A stretch of 64,000 nucleotides of DNA from Streptomyces stelliscabiei (GCF_014873495.1 NZ_JADBGF010000001.1:8432001-8496000), one strand, 5' to 3'. Positions 27,213 through 35,860 are shown, counted from the first letter of the stretch. Translations and numbers: made by a program. Notes: a model not told the origin generated them from the letters alone.

Positions 27213-30128
27213 CTACTCCAGGAGTTCCGCGTACGCGCCCATGGCCAGGGCGATGTCGGCCTGGGCCCAGAACCGGTGGTAGGTGAAGGAGGGCGCGGCG
27301 CCACCGGCCAGGTACGCCTCGATCTTCGACCACGCGGGGTCGTCCTCGTAGAACGACCGGATCGACTCGAACGTCGACGACGAGTTGATCGTGTCCCCGT
27401 TCGGCATCGTCCCGGTCCATCCGCTCGGCACGTACACCCGGTCGTCGAACCGGTTGTAGTCGGCCCGCGTCTCGGGCACGGCGATCCCGAGCCCGTCCTG
27501 GTGGTGGTCCCACATCCCGTCCAGCAGCGCCTTCGCGACCCGGGCCGCGTCGGCGTCACCGGAACGATCGGCGTAGTACGTCAGCGTCTTGGCGTACGCG
27601 GCCGCCACACCCACGTCGTCGGTGTAGTCGGCGACGGTGACGTGAAGCCCCGCGTTGGCGCCGGGACTTGACGCGCTCCATGTATCGGGCGCACCCGACC
27701 ACTGGAGTGTCGACGGAATCCGGTAGGTCCCGTCCGGGTTGATCGTCGTCTTCGACAACGCCCAGTCGACCCACTTGTCCAGCACGGTCTTCGCGGCCGC
27801 GTTGCCCGTCTGCTGGTAGTACTCGGCGACCCGCTCCATGGACCACGCCTGGAAGCCGAACCACTGGTTGGACGGCGGGTCGTGGTACACCGGCTTCTCG
27901 TCGTAGAACATGCCGTAGAAGGTCGGCGTCCCGGCCGGGGGAGTGGCGTAGCGCCCCGCCCAGCTGTTGGTGGCGCCGCCCGCGATGCCGCCCTCGTCGG
28001 ACTGCAGCCAGCGGTAGAACTCGATCTGCCGGTCGAGGGACTTGGCCCAGTCCGCCTGCCCGGTCGCCGACTTCGGCTTCAGCGGGGCGTAGTTGGCGAG
28101 AGCGTAAGCGGCCAGCGGGTTCTGGTAGCCGCCGTGCGTGTGGCTGGAGCCGATGCGCCAGGCCCAGCCGGCGCTGGTGTCCGTGGCGCCGCCCCACGCG
28201 TAGTACCAGGAGAGCAGGTAGAAGGAGGAGTCCTTGCCGGTGCCCGCGGGGCAGCTGGTCGGACCCACACAGTTCCCGATCTTCTTGAAGTACTTGTCGT
28301 ACATCGCGTAGCGCAGATAGTCGCCCATCTTCGCGGCCTTGCCGATGGTCGCGGAGACGTCGCCGCCCTTGCCCTGCGCCTTGGCCCACTTGTCCGCCCA
28401 GTACGCGGCCTGCACGGCCCGCGCGTCGGCGTCCGGGGCGTTGGTGAACTTCCACTGCTTGGCGTAGGAGGCGTCACCGGTGAACAGGTCCAGGTAGCCG
28501 TTCCTGCCGCCGTACTTGAACTGGTCGCAGGTGGGCTGCGGGACGGTCTCCCACACGGACTCCTGCGGCCCGCGCTGGAAGGTGTTGATGTACGACGGAC
28601 CCGTGTCGGCCGGCCCCGCCTCGCACTTGCCGGGCGAGTTGCCGTAGCCGTAGACGTTGTCGACGTCCTGCAGCCAGTGCATGCCGTACACGTCGTCCGT
28701 GCCGTAGGCGCTCTTCAGCTCCGCGGCGATGGGGTCCGGGCCGACCGAGACACCGGTGTTGAGCTGTGCCGGGTACTCGTTGGGGGTGTCGTGCTCGGGG
28801 GCGTAGGTCGCCGGCTTGGAGGCGTTGTAGAAGGAGTTGGTGGGCTGGTCGGGCTTGGTCGGGATCATGTACTTCTCCATGATCTCCCAGGCCCCGTTGA
28901 ACTTGGACCAGTCGCCCGTCACCTTGCCGTACATGGCCTGCAGCCACAGGAGGTAGCTGTACGCCTCCGACGTGGTCTCATGGCCGTGGTCCGGCGCCTC
29001 GACGATCAGCGTCTCCACCGAGTGGTACGGGATGCCCTCGGGGGAGAAGTAGCCGTTCGCCGGATTGGTGATCTTGCCGTACATCTCCAGGAAGCGCTCG
29101 TCGTACGTGCTCGACGCGGCCAGCTGGGTCACGGTCACCGAGGCCTTGGCGTGGCCGGTGGCCGTCGAGTCGAAGACCGCCGAGCCGGTGCCCGAGGCGT
29201 TCGCGCCGATGGTCACCTTCTGCGCGGTGTTCCAGTTCGACGGCGTGAAGGTCAGCGACCCGCCGCCCGTCACGGAGAGCCCGGTGTTGCCGGACGCCCG
29301 CGCGGTCGTGACCGTCACGTTCCCGGACGGCTGGGTCGAGAGTTTCACGTCATAGGTGCCCGACTGGCCCTGGCGGACGCCCAGTTGGGTCGGCGAGACC
29401 ACCACGGCGGGACCCGAGGCGACCGTGATGCCGACCGGTGTGGAACTCGCCGAGGCGCCCAGGCTGTCGTACGCCTTGGCCACCAGCGAGTGACTGCCCA
29501 CGCCCAGCCCGGTGGCCGAGTGGGTGTACGGCGCGGTCGTGTCCGTGCCCAGCAGCGTGGTGTCGTCGTAGAACTCGACCTTCGTGACCGTCGCGCTGTC
29601 CGCCGCGGCGGCGGTGGCCGCCATCGGCACCGCGGTGCCCTGCGAGTACACCGCGCCCGGCGCCGGGCTGGTCAGCACCGTGATCGGCGGCTGGTGCGCG
29701 CCCACACACGTGGTGCCGTTGATCGCGAAGCCGGTCGGCGCCGCGTTCGCGCCGCTGTACGTGAACTGGGCACCGGTGGTCACGGCGGCCCCGACGGCGA
29801 TCCTGCCGTTCCAGGAGGCGTTCTTCGCCGTCACCGCCTTGCCGGACTGCGACCAGGTGCCGCTCCAGCCGTTGCTGAGTGTCTGGTTGCCCGCGTAGGC
29901 GTAGGTCAGGGTCCAGCCGTCGATGGCTTCGGTACCCCGGTTGGTGATCGTCAGCTCGGCGGTGAAGCCCGAGCCCCAGTCATTGGTCTTGTAGTCGACG
30001 TTGCAGGCGACCGCGGCCGCGCTGGCGGAGGTCGACCCGGTGCCGAGCATCGTCAAGGGGAGGGCGAAGGCCGCGACCACGGCCGTCCACAGACGCCGCG
30101 AGGCACGACGTCTCCGTCTGGGGTGCAT
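27213..30128 (-). CDS. secreted GH48 cellobiohydrolase with N-terminal CBM2 and two Ig-like modules
   Basis: A 971-residue exocellulase. After an Arg-rich signal peptide (MHPRRRRRASRRLW, cleavage near 38) come the CBM2 domain (about 40-142) and an Ig-like module (about 148-237, ITVLTSPAPGAVYSQGTAV). A second beta-sandwich follows (about 240-337, TQLGVRQGQSGTYDVKLST), then the GH48 catalytic domain (about 340-971). The catalytic-acid motif HGHETTSEAYSYLLWLQAMY is at about 381-400. GH48 enzymes release cellobiose processively from cellulose chain ends and are the key partners of GH6 and GH9. The start is the ATG at 30128 with AAGGA eight bases upstream. It is divergent from GH6; the CebR box at 30197-30210 lies 69 bases upstream, which predicts cello-oligosaccharide induction. 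Confidence 0.95.
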   Translation of the reverse strand: MHPRRRRRASRRLWTAVVAAFALPLTMLGTGSTSASAAAVACNVDYKTNDWGSGFTAELTITNRGTEAIDGWTLTYAYAGNQTLSNGWSGTWSQSGKAVTAKNASWNGRIAVGAAVTTGAQFTYSGANAAPTGFAINGTTCVGAHQPPITVLTSPAPGAVYSQGTAVPMAATAAAADSATVTKVEFYDDTTLLGTDTTAPYTHSATGLGVGSHSLVAKAYDSLGASASSTPVGITVASGPAVVVSPTQLGVRQGQSGTYDVKLSTQPSGNVTVTTARASGNTGLSVTGGGSLTFTPSNWNTAQKVTIGANASGTGSAVFDSTATGHAKASVTVTQLAASSTYDERFLEMYGKITNPANGYFSPEGIPYHSVETLIVEAPDHGHETTSEAYSYLLWLQAMYGKVTGDWSKFNGAWEIMEKYMIPTKPDQPTNSFYNASKPATYAPEHDTPNEYPAQLNTGVSVGPDPIAAELKSAYGTDDVYGMHWLQDVDNVYGYGNSPGKCEAGPADTGPSYINTFQRGPQESVWETVPQPTCDQFKYGGRNGYLDLFTGDASYAKQWKFTNAPDADARAVQAAYWADKWAKAQGKGGDVSATIGKAAKMGDYLRYAMYDKYFKKIGNCVGPTSCPAGTGKDSSFYLLSWYYAWGGATDTSAGWAWRIGSSHTHGGYQNPLAAYALANYAPLKPKSATGQADWAKSLDRQIEFYRWLQSDEGGIAGGATNSWAGRYATPPAGTPTFYGMFYDEKPVYHDPPSNQWFGFQAWSMERVAEYYQQTGNAAAKTVLDKWVDWALSKTTINPDGTYRIPSTLQWSGAPDTWSASSPGANAGLHVTVADYTDDVGVAAAYAKTLTYYADRSGDADAARVAKALLDGMWDHHQDGLGIAVPETRADYNRFDDRVYVPSGWTGTMPNGDTINSSSTFESIRSFYEDDPAWSKIEAYLAGGAAPSFTYHRFWAQADIALAMGAYAELLE

Positions 30129-30196
30129 GCTCTGGTTCCTTCCGTGCGGCTCTGGCGAAGGTGGGGGCGGAGCGGCAACAACAAGCCTTGAACCAG

Positions 30197-30210
30197 TGGG
30201 AGCGCTCCCA
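30197..30210. promoter_or_regulatory. CebR operator (perfect)
   Basis: TGGGAGCGCTCCCA is a perfect 14-base palindrome identical to the known binding consensus of CebR, the LacI-family cello-oligosaccharide repressor of Streptomyces. It lies upstream of GH48 (minus) in the divergent cellulase promoter region. Confidence 0.92.
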
Positions 30211-30348
30211 TATTGAGGAGGAGGGCGCAAGGGGTCAAGGCGTTTGAAGAGTCGAAATGATTCGATCAGGCCGAAACAATTCATCGATCGCAATAACGCA
30301 AGACCTCTGTCTTTTACCGTGACTTGGCGCTACCTTCACGAGCACCAG

Positions 30349-30362
30349 TGGGAGCGGTTCCA
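30349..30362. promoter_or_regulatory. CebR operator (two mismatches)
   Basis: TGGGAGCGGTTCCA differs from the CebR consensus at two positions of one arm. It is 144 bases before the GH6 start and 152 bases from the perfect box, so the two boxes could be bridged by one repressor. Between them TCGAA-ATGA-TTCGA (30252-30265) is a further small inverted repeat in an AT-richer stretch. Confidence 0.8.
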
Positions 30363-30505
30363 CCAGTCGACGCGTTCGTCCCAGACGCGTCCGAGCTGCG
30401 AGGGACGCTCGAAGAACCCCCAGCGTTCAGGTCTTTTACTCGCCTCGGCGACAGCGCGACGACTCCTCCTCGTACACCCCACTACGGAAGAGGAAACCCG
30501 CACTC

Positions 30506-32218
30506 ATGAGCCGTACCACAACAGCACTCCTGGCTGCGTTGGCGCTGGTCGCCGGCGCGACCGGGACCGCCATGGCAGCCGTGCCGGACGACACCGGCGT
30601 CCAGGCGGTCCCCTGCACGGTCGACTACAAGGTCCAGAACCAGTGGTCGACCGGCTTCACCGCCGCCGTCACGATCACCAACAACGGTGCGGCCAAGTCC
30701 TCATGGGCCGCGAAGTGGTCGTACGCCGGGAACCAGCAGGTCACCAACGGGTGGAACTCCCGGATCACCCAGAGCGGTTCGTCGGTGACCGCCGCCAACG
30801 AGACGTACAACGGCACGCTGGCCACCGGCGGTTCGGTCAGCTTCGGCTTCCAGGCCTCCTACAGCGGCACCAACGCCCTCCCGGCGACCTTCACGCTCGA
30901 CGGCGTGACCTGCAACGTCGACGACGGCGGCGGTGGCCCCGGTGAGCCGGGCCCCGGCACGCCGGGCAGCAGGGTGGACAACCCCTACGCCGGGGCCAAG
31001 GTGTACGTGAACCCCGAGTGGTCCGCGAACGCCGCCGCCGAACCGGGCGGCAGCCGGATCTCCAACCAGCCGACGGGTGTCTGGCTGGACCGGACCGCCG
31101 CCATCGCCGGTGCGGGCGGCAAGATGGGCCTGCGCGCCCACCTCGACGAGGCGCTGCGGCAGAAGGGCTCGGGCGAACTCGTCGTCCAGCTGGTGATCTA
31201 CAACCTGCCCGGCCGTGACTGCTCGGCCCTCGCCTCCAACGGCGAGCTGGGCCCGACGGAGATCGACAAGTACAAGACGCAGTACATCGACCCGATCAAG
31301 GCGATCCTCGCCGACTCCAAGTACGCCGGCCTGCGGATCGTCACCACGGTCGAGATCGACTCGCTGCCCAACCTCGTCACCAACGTCGGCAGCCGCCCGA
31401 CGGCCGTGCCCCAGTGCGACGTGATGAAGGCCAACGGCAACTACATCAAGGGTGTCGGATACGCGCTCAACAAGCTGGGTGACGTCCCCAACGTCTACAA
31501 CTACGTCGACGCAGGCCACCACGGCTGGCTCGGCTGGGACGACAACTTCGCCCCCTCCGCCGCCATCATGAAGGAGGCCGCGACCGCCGAGGGCGCCACG
31601 GTCAACGACGTCCACGGCTTCATCACCAACACGGCCAACTACAGCGCCCTGAAGGAGAACAACTTCACCATCAACGACACCGCGGGCGGCAAGTCGGTCC
31701 GTGAGTCGAAGTGGGTGGACTGGAACCGCTACGTCGACGAGCTGTCCTTCGCCCAGGCATTCCGTGCCCAGGCGGTCTCGGCGGGCTTCAACTCGAACGT
31801 CGGCATGCTGATCGACACCTCCCGCAACGGCTGGGGCGGCGCCGCCCGGCCCACCGGACCGGGTGCGACGACCACCGTCGACACCTACGTGGACGGCGGG
31901 CGCTACGACCGCCGCTTCAACACCGGCAACTGGTGCAACCAGGCCGGAGCCGGTCTCGGTGAACGTCCGAAGGCCGCCCCGGCGACCGGGATCGACGCCT
32001 ACGTGTGGATGAAGCCGCCGGGTGAGTCCGACGGGGCCAGCTCCCTCATCCCGAACGACGAGGGCAAGGGCTTCGACCGCATGTGCGACCCGACGTACAC
32101 GGGCAACCCGCGCAACAACAACAACATGTCCGGCGCCCTGGGGAACGCACCCCTCTCCGGGAAGTGGTTCTCCGCCCAGTTCCAGCAGCTGATGCAGAAC
32201 GCGTACCCCGCGCTCTGA
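30506..32218 (+). CDS. secreted GH6 exocellulase with N-terminal CBM2
   Basis: A 570-residue exported cellulase. It has a signal peptide (TTALLAALALVAGATGTAMA), a CBM2 module (about residues 35-135), a Gly/Pro linker GGGGPGEPGPGTPG, and a GH6 catalytic domain (about 153-570). The domain shows NPYAGAKVYVNPEW, VIYNLPGRDCSALASNGEL with the catalytic Asp next to a disulfide Cys, and YVDAGHHGWLGWDDN. The long C-terminal half with YVWMKPPGESDG matches tunnel-forming cellobiohydrolases such as Cel6B rather than open-cleft endoglucanases. It attacks non-reducing ends, complementary to GH48. The start ATG at 30506 follows GAGGAAAC. Both CebR boxes lie upstream. Confidence 0.95.
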   Translation: MSRTTTALLAALALVAGATGTAMAAVPDDTGVQAVPCTVDYKVQNQWSTGFTAAVTITNNGAAKSSWAAKWSYAGNQQVTNGWNSRITQSGSSVTAANETYNGTLATGGSVSFGFQASYSGTNALPATFTLDGVTCNVDDGGGGPGEPGPGTPGSRVDNPYAGAKVYVNPEWSANAAAEPGGSRISNQPTGVWLDRTAAIAGAGGKMGLRAHLDEALRQKGSGELVVQLVIYNLPGRDCSALASNGELGPTEIDKYKTQYIDPIKAILADSKYAGLRIVTTVEIDSLPNLVTNVGSRPTAVPQCDVMKANGNYIKGVGYALNKLGDVPNVYNYVDAGHHGWLGWDDNFAPSAAIMKEAATAEGATVNDVHGFITNTANYSALKENNFTINDTAGGKSVRESKWVDWNRYVDELSFAQAFRAQAVSAGFNSNVGMLIDTSRNGWGGAARPTGPGATTTVDTYVDGGRYDRRFNTGNWCNQAGAGLGERPKAAPATGIDAYVWMKPPGESDGASSLIPNDEGKGFDRMCDPTYTGNPRNNNNMSGALGNAPLSGKWFSAQFQQLMQNAYPAL

Positions 32219-32233
32219 GTCCGCTCCGATGAG

Positions 32234-32282
32234 CCGGTCCGCCAGGGGTCAGTCACGCTTCCCCCACCCCCTGGCGGACCGG
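32234..32282 (+). terminator. hairpin terminator after GH6 gene
   Basis: Perfect 15-base arms (32234-32248 and 32268-32282) with a 19-base loop begin 16 bases after the GH6 stop. Confidence 0.75.
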
Positions 32283-32399
32283 TGGCATGTCCGTGTGAGC
32301 CGGGTCACGATGAGGGAGGTGGGCGGGTGCGATGAGTTCCGGGCGGTGCGGCGGTCTTCATCGCCGTAAGCCCGTGACGGTACGAGGAAAGAGAACCCC

Positions 32400-32996
32400 A
32401 TGCGCATCGTGATCTGCGAGTTCATGAGCCTGGACGGTGTCGTGCAGGCGCCCGGCGGTCCCGACGAGGACACCGAGGGCGGGTTCGCCCACGGCGGCTG
32501 GACGCACCCGTTCTTCGACCCGGAGGTCGTGGGCGGCGCCTGGGACGCCGCGCTGGGCCGGGCGGACGCGCTGCTGTACGGCCGCCGCACCTGGCAGGCG
32601 ATGGCCGGGGCGTGGCCGGACCGGGCGGGCGACCCCTTCGCCGACCGGATGAACTCCCTGCGCAAGTACGTGGTGTCCGCGACGCTCACCGACTCCGAGC
32701 TGACCTGGGAGAACAGCACGCGGATCCCGGGCGGGGAGGCCGTCGCCCACATCCGTAAGCTCCGTGAGGCCGAGGGTGGCGACCTGCTCGTCATGGGCAG
32801 TCCGACCCTCGCCCGTACCCTCCTGAGCGTGGGTCTCGCCGACGAACTGGTCCTGATCGTCATGCCGGTCGTCCTCGGCGGCGGGAAGACGATCTTCCCG
32901 GGCGACGGTGCCAAGCACACCCTGGAGCTGGTCTCCACGACCACCAGCGGCACGGGTGCGCAGGTGTGCGTCTACCGGGCGGCGGATCAGGGCTGA
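32400..32996 (+). CDS. dihydrofolate reductase family protein (RibD C-terminal-like)
   Basis: A 198-residue protein of the DHFR/RibD_C fold. It opens with VICEFMSLDGVVQAPGGPDED, shows a mid-protein YGRRTWQAM, and ends with LLVMGSPTLARTLL and PVVLGGGKTIF, the NADPH-binding half. Actinobacteria carry many such paralogues; they reduce pteridine or deaminated flavin-like compounds, and most have no known substrate. It lacks the residues that would make it a true folate enzyme. The start is the ATG at 32400 with GAGGAAAGAG upstream. A terminator precedes it, so it has its own promoter. Cytoplasmic. Confidence 0.88.
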   Translation: MRIVICEFMSLDGVVQAPGGPDEDTEGGFAHGGWTHPFFDPEVVGGAWDAALGRADALLYGRRTWQAMAGAWPDRAGDPFADRMNSLRKYVVSATLTDSELTWENSTRIPGGEAVAHIRKLREAEGGDLLVMGSPTLARTLLSVGLADELVLIVMPVVLGGGKTIFPGDGAKHTLELVSTTTSGTGAQVCVYRAADQG

Positions 32997-33010
32997 ACCG
33001 GCACCCTGGC

Positions 33011-33041
33011 CGCACCGCACCGCACGCACCGCACCGCACCG
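33011..33041. repeat. CGCAC pentanucleotide run
   Basis: Six nearly perfect CGCAC units, one missing a base, directly follow the DHFR-like gene. It may vary in length between strains. Confidence 0.6.
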
Positions 33042-33074
33042 GCACGGCGTCGTCGGTCCGCCGGCCCGGTCGGC

Positions 33075-33108
33075 CCGTATCGGCACAGCGGATTTGCCGA
33101 TACGGCAA
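33075..33108. promoter_or_regulatory. double palindrome upstream of methyltransferase gene
   Basis: CCGTATCGGC (33075-33084) and GCCGATACGG (33096-33105) form a perfect 10-base inverted repeat with an 11-base spacer. The right arm also lies in its own palindrome, TTGCCG-ATA-CGGCAA (33094-33108). It is 66 bases before the ATG at 33174. This looks like a dimer or tetramer operator; no adjacent regulator gene is present. A transcription-stopping hairpin is the alternative. Confidence 0.55.
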
Positions 33109-33173
33109 GGAAAGTGGCCGTTCTCCAGTGCCTCTGAGCAAGCTGGCGGCACCCGGCAGAGAGGCTCACCGTC

Positions 33174-34070
33174 ATGGGACAGCACCACCACGACCACCAG
33201 GGGCATGGCGGCCACCATGGTCATCACGACCACGGTGACATCGACTGGGGCGAGCAGGCCGAGCATCTGGAGGAACAGGCCGAGCTGTTCGAGCCGCTGA
33301 ACCGGCAGGCTGCCGCCTGGGTCGCCTCGCGGCAGCCGGAGCCGCAACTGGTCGTCGACGTCGGCAGCGGACCGGGGGTCGTGAGCTGTCTGCTGGCCGA
33401 CGTGTTCCCCGGCGCCCGGGTCGTCGCCCTGGACGGCTCCGCACCGATGCTGGAGCGGGCCCGCGCCCGCGCCGAACGCCTGGGCCTCGCCGACCGGTTC
33501 GACACCCTGGAAGCACAACTGCCCGGCGGCCTGGCCGACTTGGACTACCCGGCCGACCTGCTGTGGGCCAGCCGCAGTCTGCACCACCTCGGCGACCAGC
33601 GCGCGGGCCTCACCGCCTTCGCCGACCGCCTGGCGCCCGGCGGCACGTTGGCCCTCGTCGAGGGCGGGCTGCCCAGCCGGTTCCTGCCGCGTGACATCGG
33701 CATCGGCCGCCCTGGACTGCAGTCCCGGCTCGACGCGGCGGAGGACCGGTGGTTCGGCGAGATGCGGGCCACGCTGCCCGGCAGCGTCCCGCAGACCGAG
33801 GACTGGCCGGGGCTGCTCACCGCCGTCGGACTGCGCGAGGTGACGTCCCGCACCTTCCTGCTGGACCTCCCGGCGCCCGTCCCGCAGGCCGCCCGCGCCT
33901 ACGCCGTGGCCTCGTTCCAACGCGGCCGGGGAATGCTCGCGGACCTCCTCGACGCCACCGACCTCGCGACCGTCGACCGGCTCCTCGACCCCGACGACAG
34001 GGCGAGCCTGCACCACCGCACGGACCTGTTCGTCCTCGCGGCCCAGACGGTGCACGTGGCCCGGCGCTGA
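33174..34070 (+). CDS. SAM-dependent methyltransferase with His-rich N-terminus
   Basis: A 298-residue class I methyltransferase. Residues 3-21 form a His-rich metal-binding-like tail (GQHHHDHQGHGGHHGHHDHG). The Rossmann core has SAM motif I VVDVGSGPGVVSCLL (about 60-75), VVALDGSAPMLERAR, and LLWASRSLHHLGDQ with RLAPGGTLALVEGG. The acceptor is unknown. The His-rich tail suggests binding of a transition metal such as nickel or zinc, or a link to metal or metalloid handling, but no Cys cluster typical of arsenite methyltransferases is present. The start is the ATG at 33174 with AGAGAGG upstream. A strong palindrome ahead suggests dedicated regulation. Confidence 0.85.
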   Translation: MGQHHHDHQGHGGHHGHHDHGDIDWGEQAEHLEEQAELFEPLNRQAAAWVASRQPEPQLVVDVGSGPGVVSCLLADVFPGARVVALDGSAPMLERARARAERLGLADRFDTLEAQLPGGLADLDYPADLLWASRSLHHLGDQRAGLTAFADRLAPGGTLALVEGGLPSRFLPRDIGIGRPGLQSRLDAAEDRWFGEMRATLPGSVPQTEDWPGLLTAVGLREVTSRTFLLDLPAPVPQAARAYAVASFQRGRGMLADLLDATDLATVDRLLDPDDRASLHHRTDLFVLAAQTVHVARR

Positions 34071-34101
34071 CGTCGTCCCGGCGTGCCCCGGCGGAGCGGC
34101 C

Positions 34102-34124
34102 CTTGACTTCGAGAGCGCTTCAAG
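34102..34124 (+). promoter_or_regulatory. MerR-type promoter/operator
   Basis: CTTGACTTCGAGAGCGCTTCAAG carries an imperfect dyad (CTTGA...TCAAG) overlapping a TTGACT -35 box. This is the arrangement of MerR-family promoters with long spacers, common before Streptomyces SDR genes. It lies 62 bases ahead of the SDR start at 34187. The regulator is not in the window. Confidence 0.6.
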
Positions 34125-34186
34125 TGGTGGACTCCACCCGTCGGCCGGGGTCCAGTCCGCCGACGCGACACGAAGGGGGAACAGTC

Positions 34187-34888
34187 ATGTCCGAAGCACC
34201 GGTCGCGCTCATCACCGGCGGCGGCAGCGGTATCGGCGCCGCGGTCGCCCGGCAACTGCTCGACCACGGCCACCGGGTGGCCGTCACCGGGCGCAGGGCC
34301 GAGCGGCTGCGGGCGTTCGCCACCGAACTCGGTGACCCCGAGGGGCTGTTGACCATACCGGGGAACGCCGCCGAGTACGCGGACGTCCAGGCGGCGGTGG
34401 ATGCCACGCTGAAGGAGTTCGGGCGGATCGACACCGTCCTCGCCAACGCCGGGTTCGGCACGCACGACACGGTCGCCGAGGGTGACCCCGCCGGGTGGAC
34501 GGAGATGGTGCTCACCAACGTGCTGGGCCCGGCCCTGCTCATCCGGGCCTCCATCGACGCCCTCAAGGAGACGCGGGGGCGGATCATGCTGGTCGGCAGC
34601 GTCGCCGGGTTCATCCACGGTCCCGGCAACATCTACGGGGCGACCAAGTGGGCGGTGACCGGGCTCGCCGAGAACACCCGGCGGCAGGTCACCGAGTGGG
34701 GCGTCGGCGTGACGCTCATCGCGCCCGGCCGCGTGGAGACCCCGTTCTGGGACGCCTACGGCAGCCTGCCGCCCGGCCATCTCCTCACCGCCGACCAGAT
34801 CGCCGACTCGGTGGTCTGGGCGATCCGGCAGCCGCCCGGCGTCGACGTCAACACGGTGGTCGTACGCCCGATCGGTCAGCCGGTCTGA
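34187..34888 (+). CDS. short-chain dehydrogenase/reductase (SDR)
   Basis: A 233-residue classical SDR. The cofactor motif TGGGSGIG (about residues 10-17) is followed by VTGRRAERL, whose Arg pair suggests NADP(H) preference. NAGFG in place of NNAG comes next, then the catalytic Ser in VGSVAGF and Tyr-Lys in YGATKWAV, and the family C-terminal stretch IAPGRVETPFWD. The start is the ATG at 34187 after GAAGGGGGAA. The upstream dyad at 34102 predicts MerR control, so the enzyme probably reduces a compound that is itself the inducer. It converges on an aldo/keto reductase across a strong terminator. Confidence 0.92.
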   Translation: MSEAPVALITGGGSGIGAAVARQLLDHGHRVAVTGRRAERLRAFATELGDPEGLLTIPGNAAEYADVQAAVDATLKEFGRIDTVLANAGFGTHDTVAEGDPAGWTEMVLTNVLGPALLIRASIDALKETRGRIMLVGSVAGFIHGPGNIYGATKWAVTGLAENTRRQVTEWGVGVTLIAPGRVETPFWDAYGSLPPGHLLTADQIADSVVWAIRQPPGVDVNTVVVRPIGQPV

Positions 34889-34940
34889 GAACCGCGCCAA
34901 GTCCGGGCGAGGGTGCGTCCGGACGCGGCGCGGACACGCG

Positions 34941-34975
34941 GGACCGCCCGCCGGACGAGATCCGGCGGGCGGTCC
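34941..34975. terminator. bidirectional terminator with 15-bp arms
   Basis: Perfect arms GGACCGCCCGCCGGA (34941-34955) and its complement (34961-34975) with loop CGAGA lie between the convergent SDR and aldo/keto reductase genes. Confidence 0.85.
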
Positions 34976-35023
34976 GTCGTCTTCGCGCGCCCGGCGAGCG
35001 GGCGCCGAGCCGCGGCTTTCGGC

Positions 35024-35860
35024 TCAGGCCTGGTTGAACGTCGCCGGGTCGGGGCCGATGCGCCGGTCCTCGTTCAGCGCGCTGATCGCCGCGATGTCCT
35101 CGGTGTCCAGGGAGAAGTCGAAGACCTCGATGTTCTCCTTGATGCGGGAGGGGGTCACGGACTTGGGGATGACCACGTTGCCCAGCTGGAGGTGCCAGCG
35201 CAGGACCACCTGGGCGGGGGTGCGGCCGTGCTTCTGAGCGATCGCGACGACCGCCGGGACCTCAAGGAGCCCCTTGCCCTGGCCGAGGGGCGACCAGGCC
35301 TCGGTGGCGATGCCCTGCTCCGCGTGGTACTCGCGGGAGGCGATCTGCTGGAGGTGCGGGTGCAGCTCGATCTGGTTGACCGCCGGAATGACGCTCGTGG
35401 CCTCGATCAGCGTCTCCAGGTGCTCCGGAAGGAAGTTGGAGACACCGATGGCCTTCGCGCGGCCGTCCGCGTAGAGCTTCTCGAACGCCTTGAAGGTGTC
35501 GACGAACGTGCCCCGGGCCGGCATCGGCCAGTGGATCAGATACAGGTCCACGTACTCCAGGCCGAGCTTGGCCAGGGAGTCGTCGAAAGCGCGGAGGGTG
35601 GAGTCGTAGCCCTGGTCGCTGTTCCAGAGCTTGGTGGTGACGAAGAGATCCTCGCGGGGCACGCCGGCCGAGGCGATGGCCTTGCCGGTGCCCTCTTCGT
35701 TGCCGTAGATCGCGGCGGTGTCGATGCTGCGGTAGCCGGCCTCCAGTGCGGTGGTGACCGCCTGCTCGGCCTCGTCGTCCGGCACCTGCCACACGCCGAA
35801 GCCCAGCTGGGGCATCTCGACGCCGTTGTTCAGGATGATCGGGGGGACCTTGCTGCTCAC
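35024..35860 (-). CDS. aldo/keto reductase (2,5-diketo-D-gluconate reductase type)
   Basis: A 278-residue (alpha/beta)8 NADPH-dependent reductase of the AKR5/DkgA group. The catalytic tetrad is visible: Asp and Tyr in SIDTAAIYGNEEG (about residues 46-55), Lys in VTTKLWNSD, and His in LYLIHWPMP. The cofactor-binding end has VVIPKSVTPSRIKEN. It reduces aldehydes or keto-sugars; the physiological substrate is unknown. The start is a GTG at 35860 with AAGGA ten bases upstream; the frame extends 15 codons further without support. Divergent from a Tat-exported protein gene, with AT-richer promoter DNA between. Confidence 0.92.
   Translation of the reverse strand: MSSKVPPIILNNGVEMPQLGFGVWQVPDDEAEQAVTTALEAGYRSIDTAAIYGNEEGTGKAIASAGVPREDLFVTTKLWNSDQGYDSTLRAFDDSLAKLGLEYVDLYLIHWPMPARGTFVDTFKAFEKLYADGRAKAIGVSNFLPEHLETLIEATSVIPAVNQIELHPHLQQIASREYHAEQGIATEAWSPLGQGKGLLEVPAVVAIAQKHGRTPAQVVLRWHLQLGNVVIPKSVTPSRIKENIEVFDFSLDTEDIAAISALNEDRRIGPDPATFNQA

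Noticed and set aside
24309..27671. A 1120-codon plus-strand frame opposite GH74
   Set aside because: Val/Arg/Gly-rich shadow without motifs; GH74 on the other strand is unmistakable.
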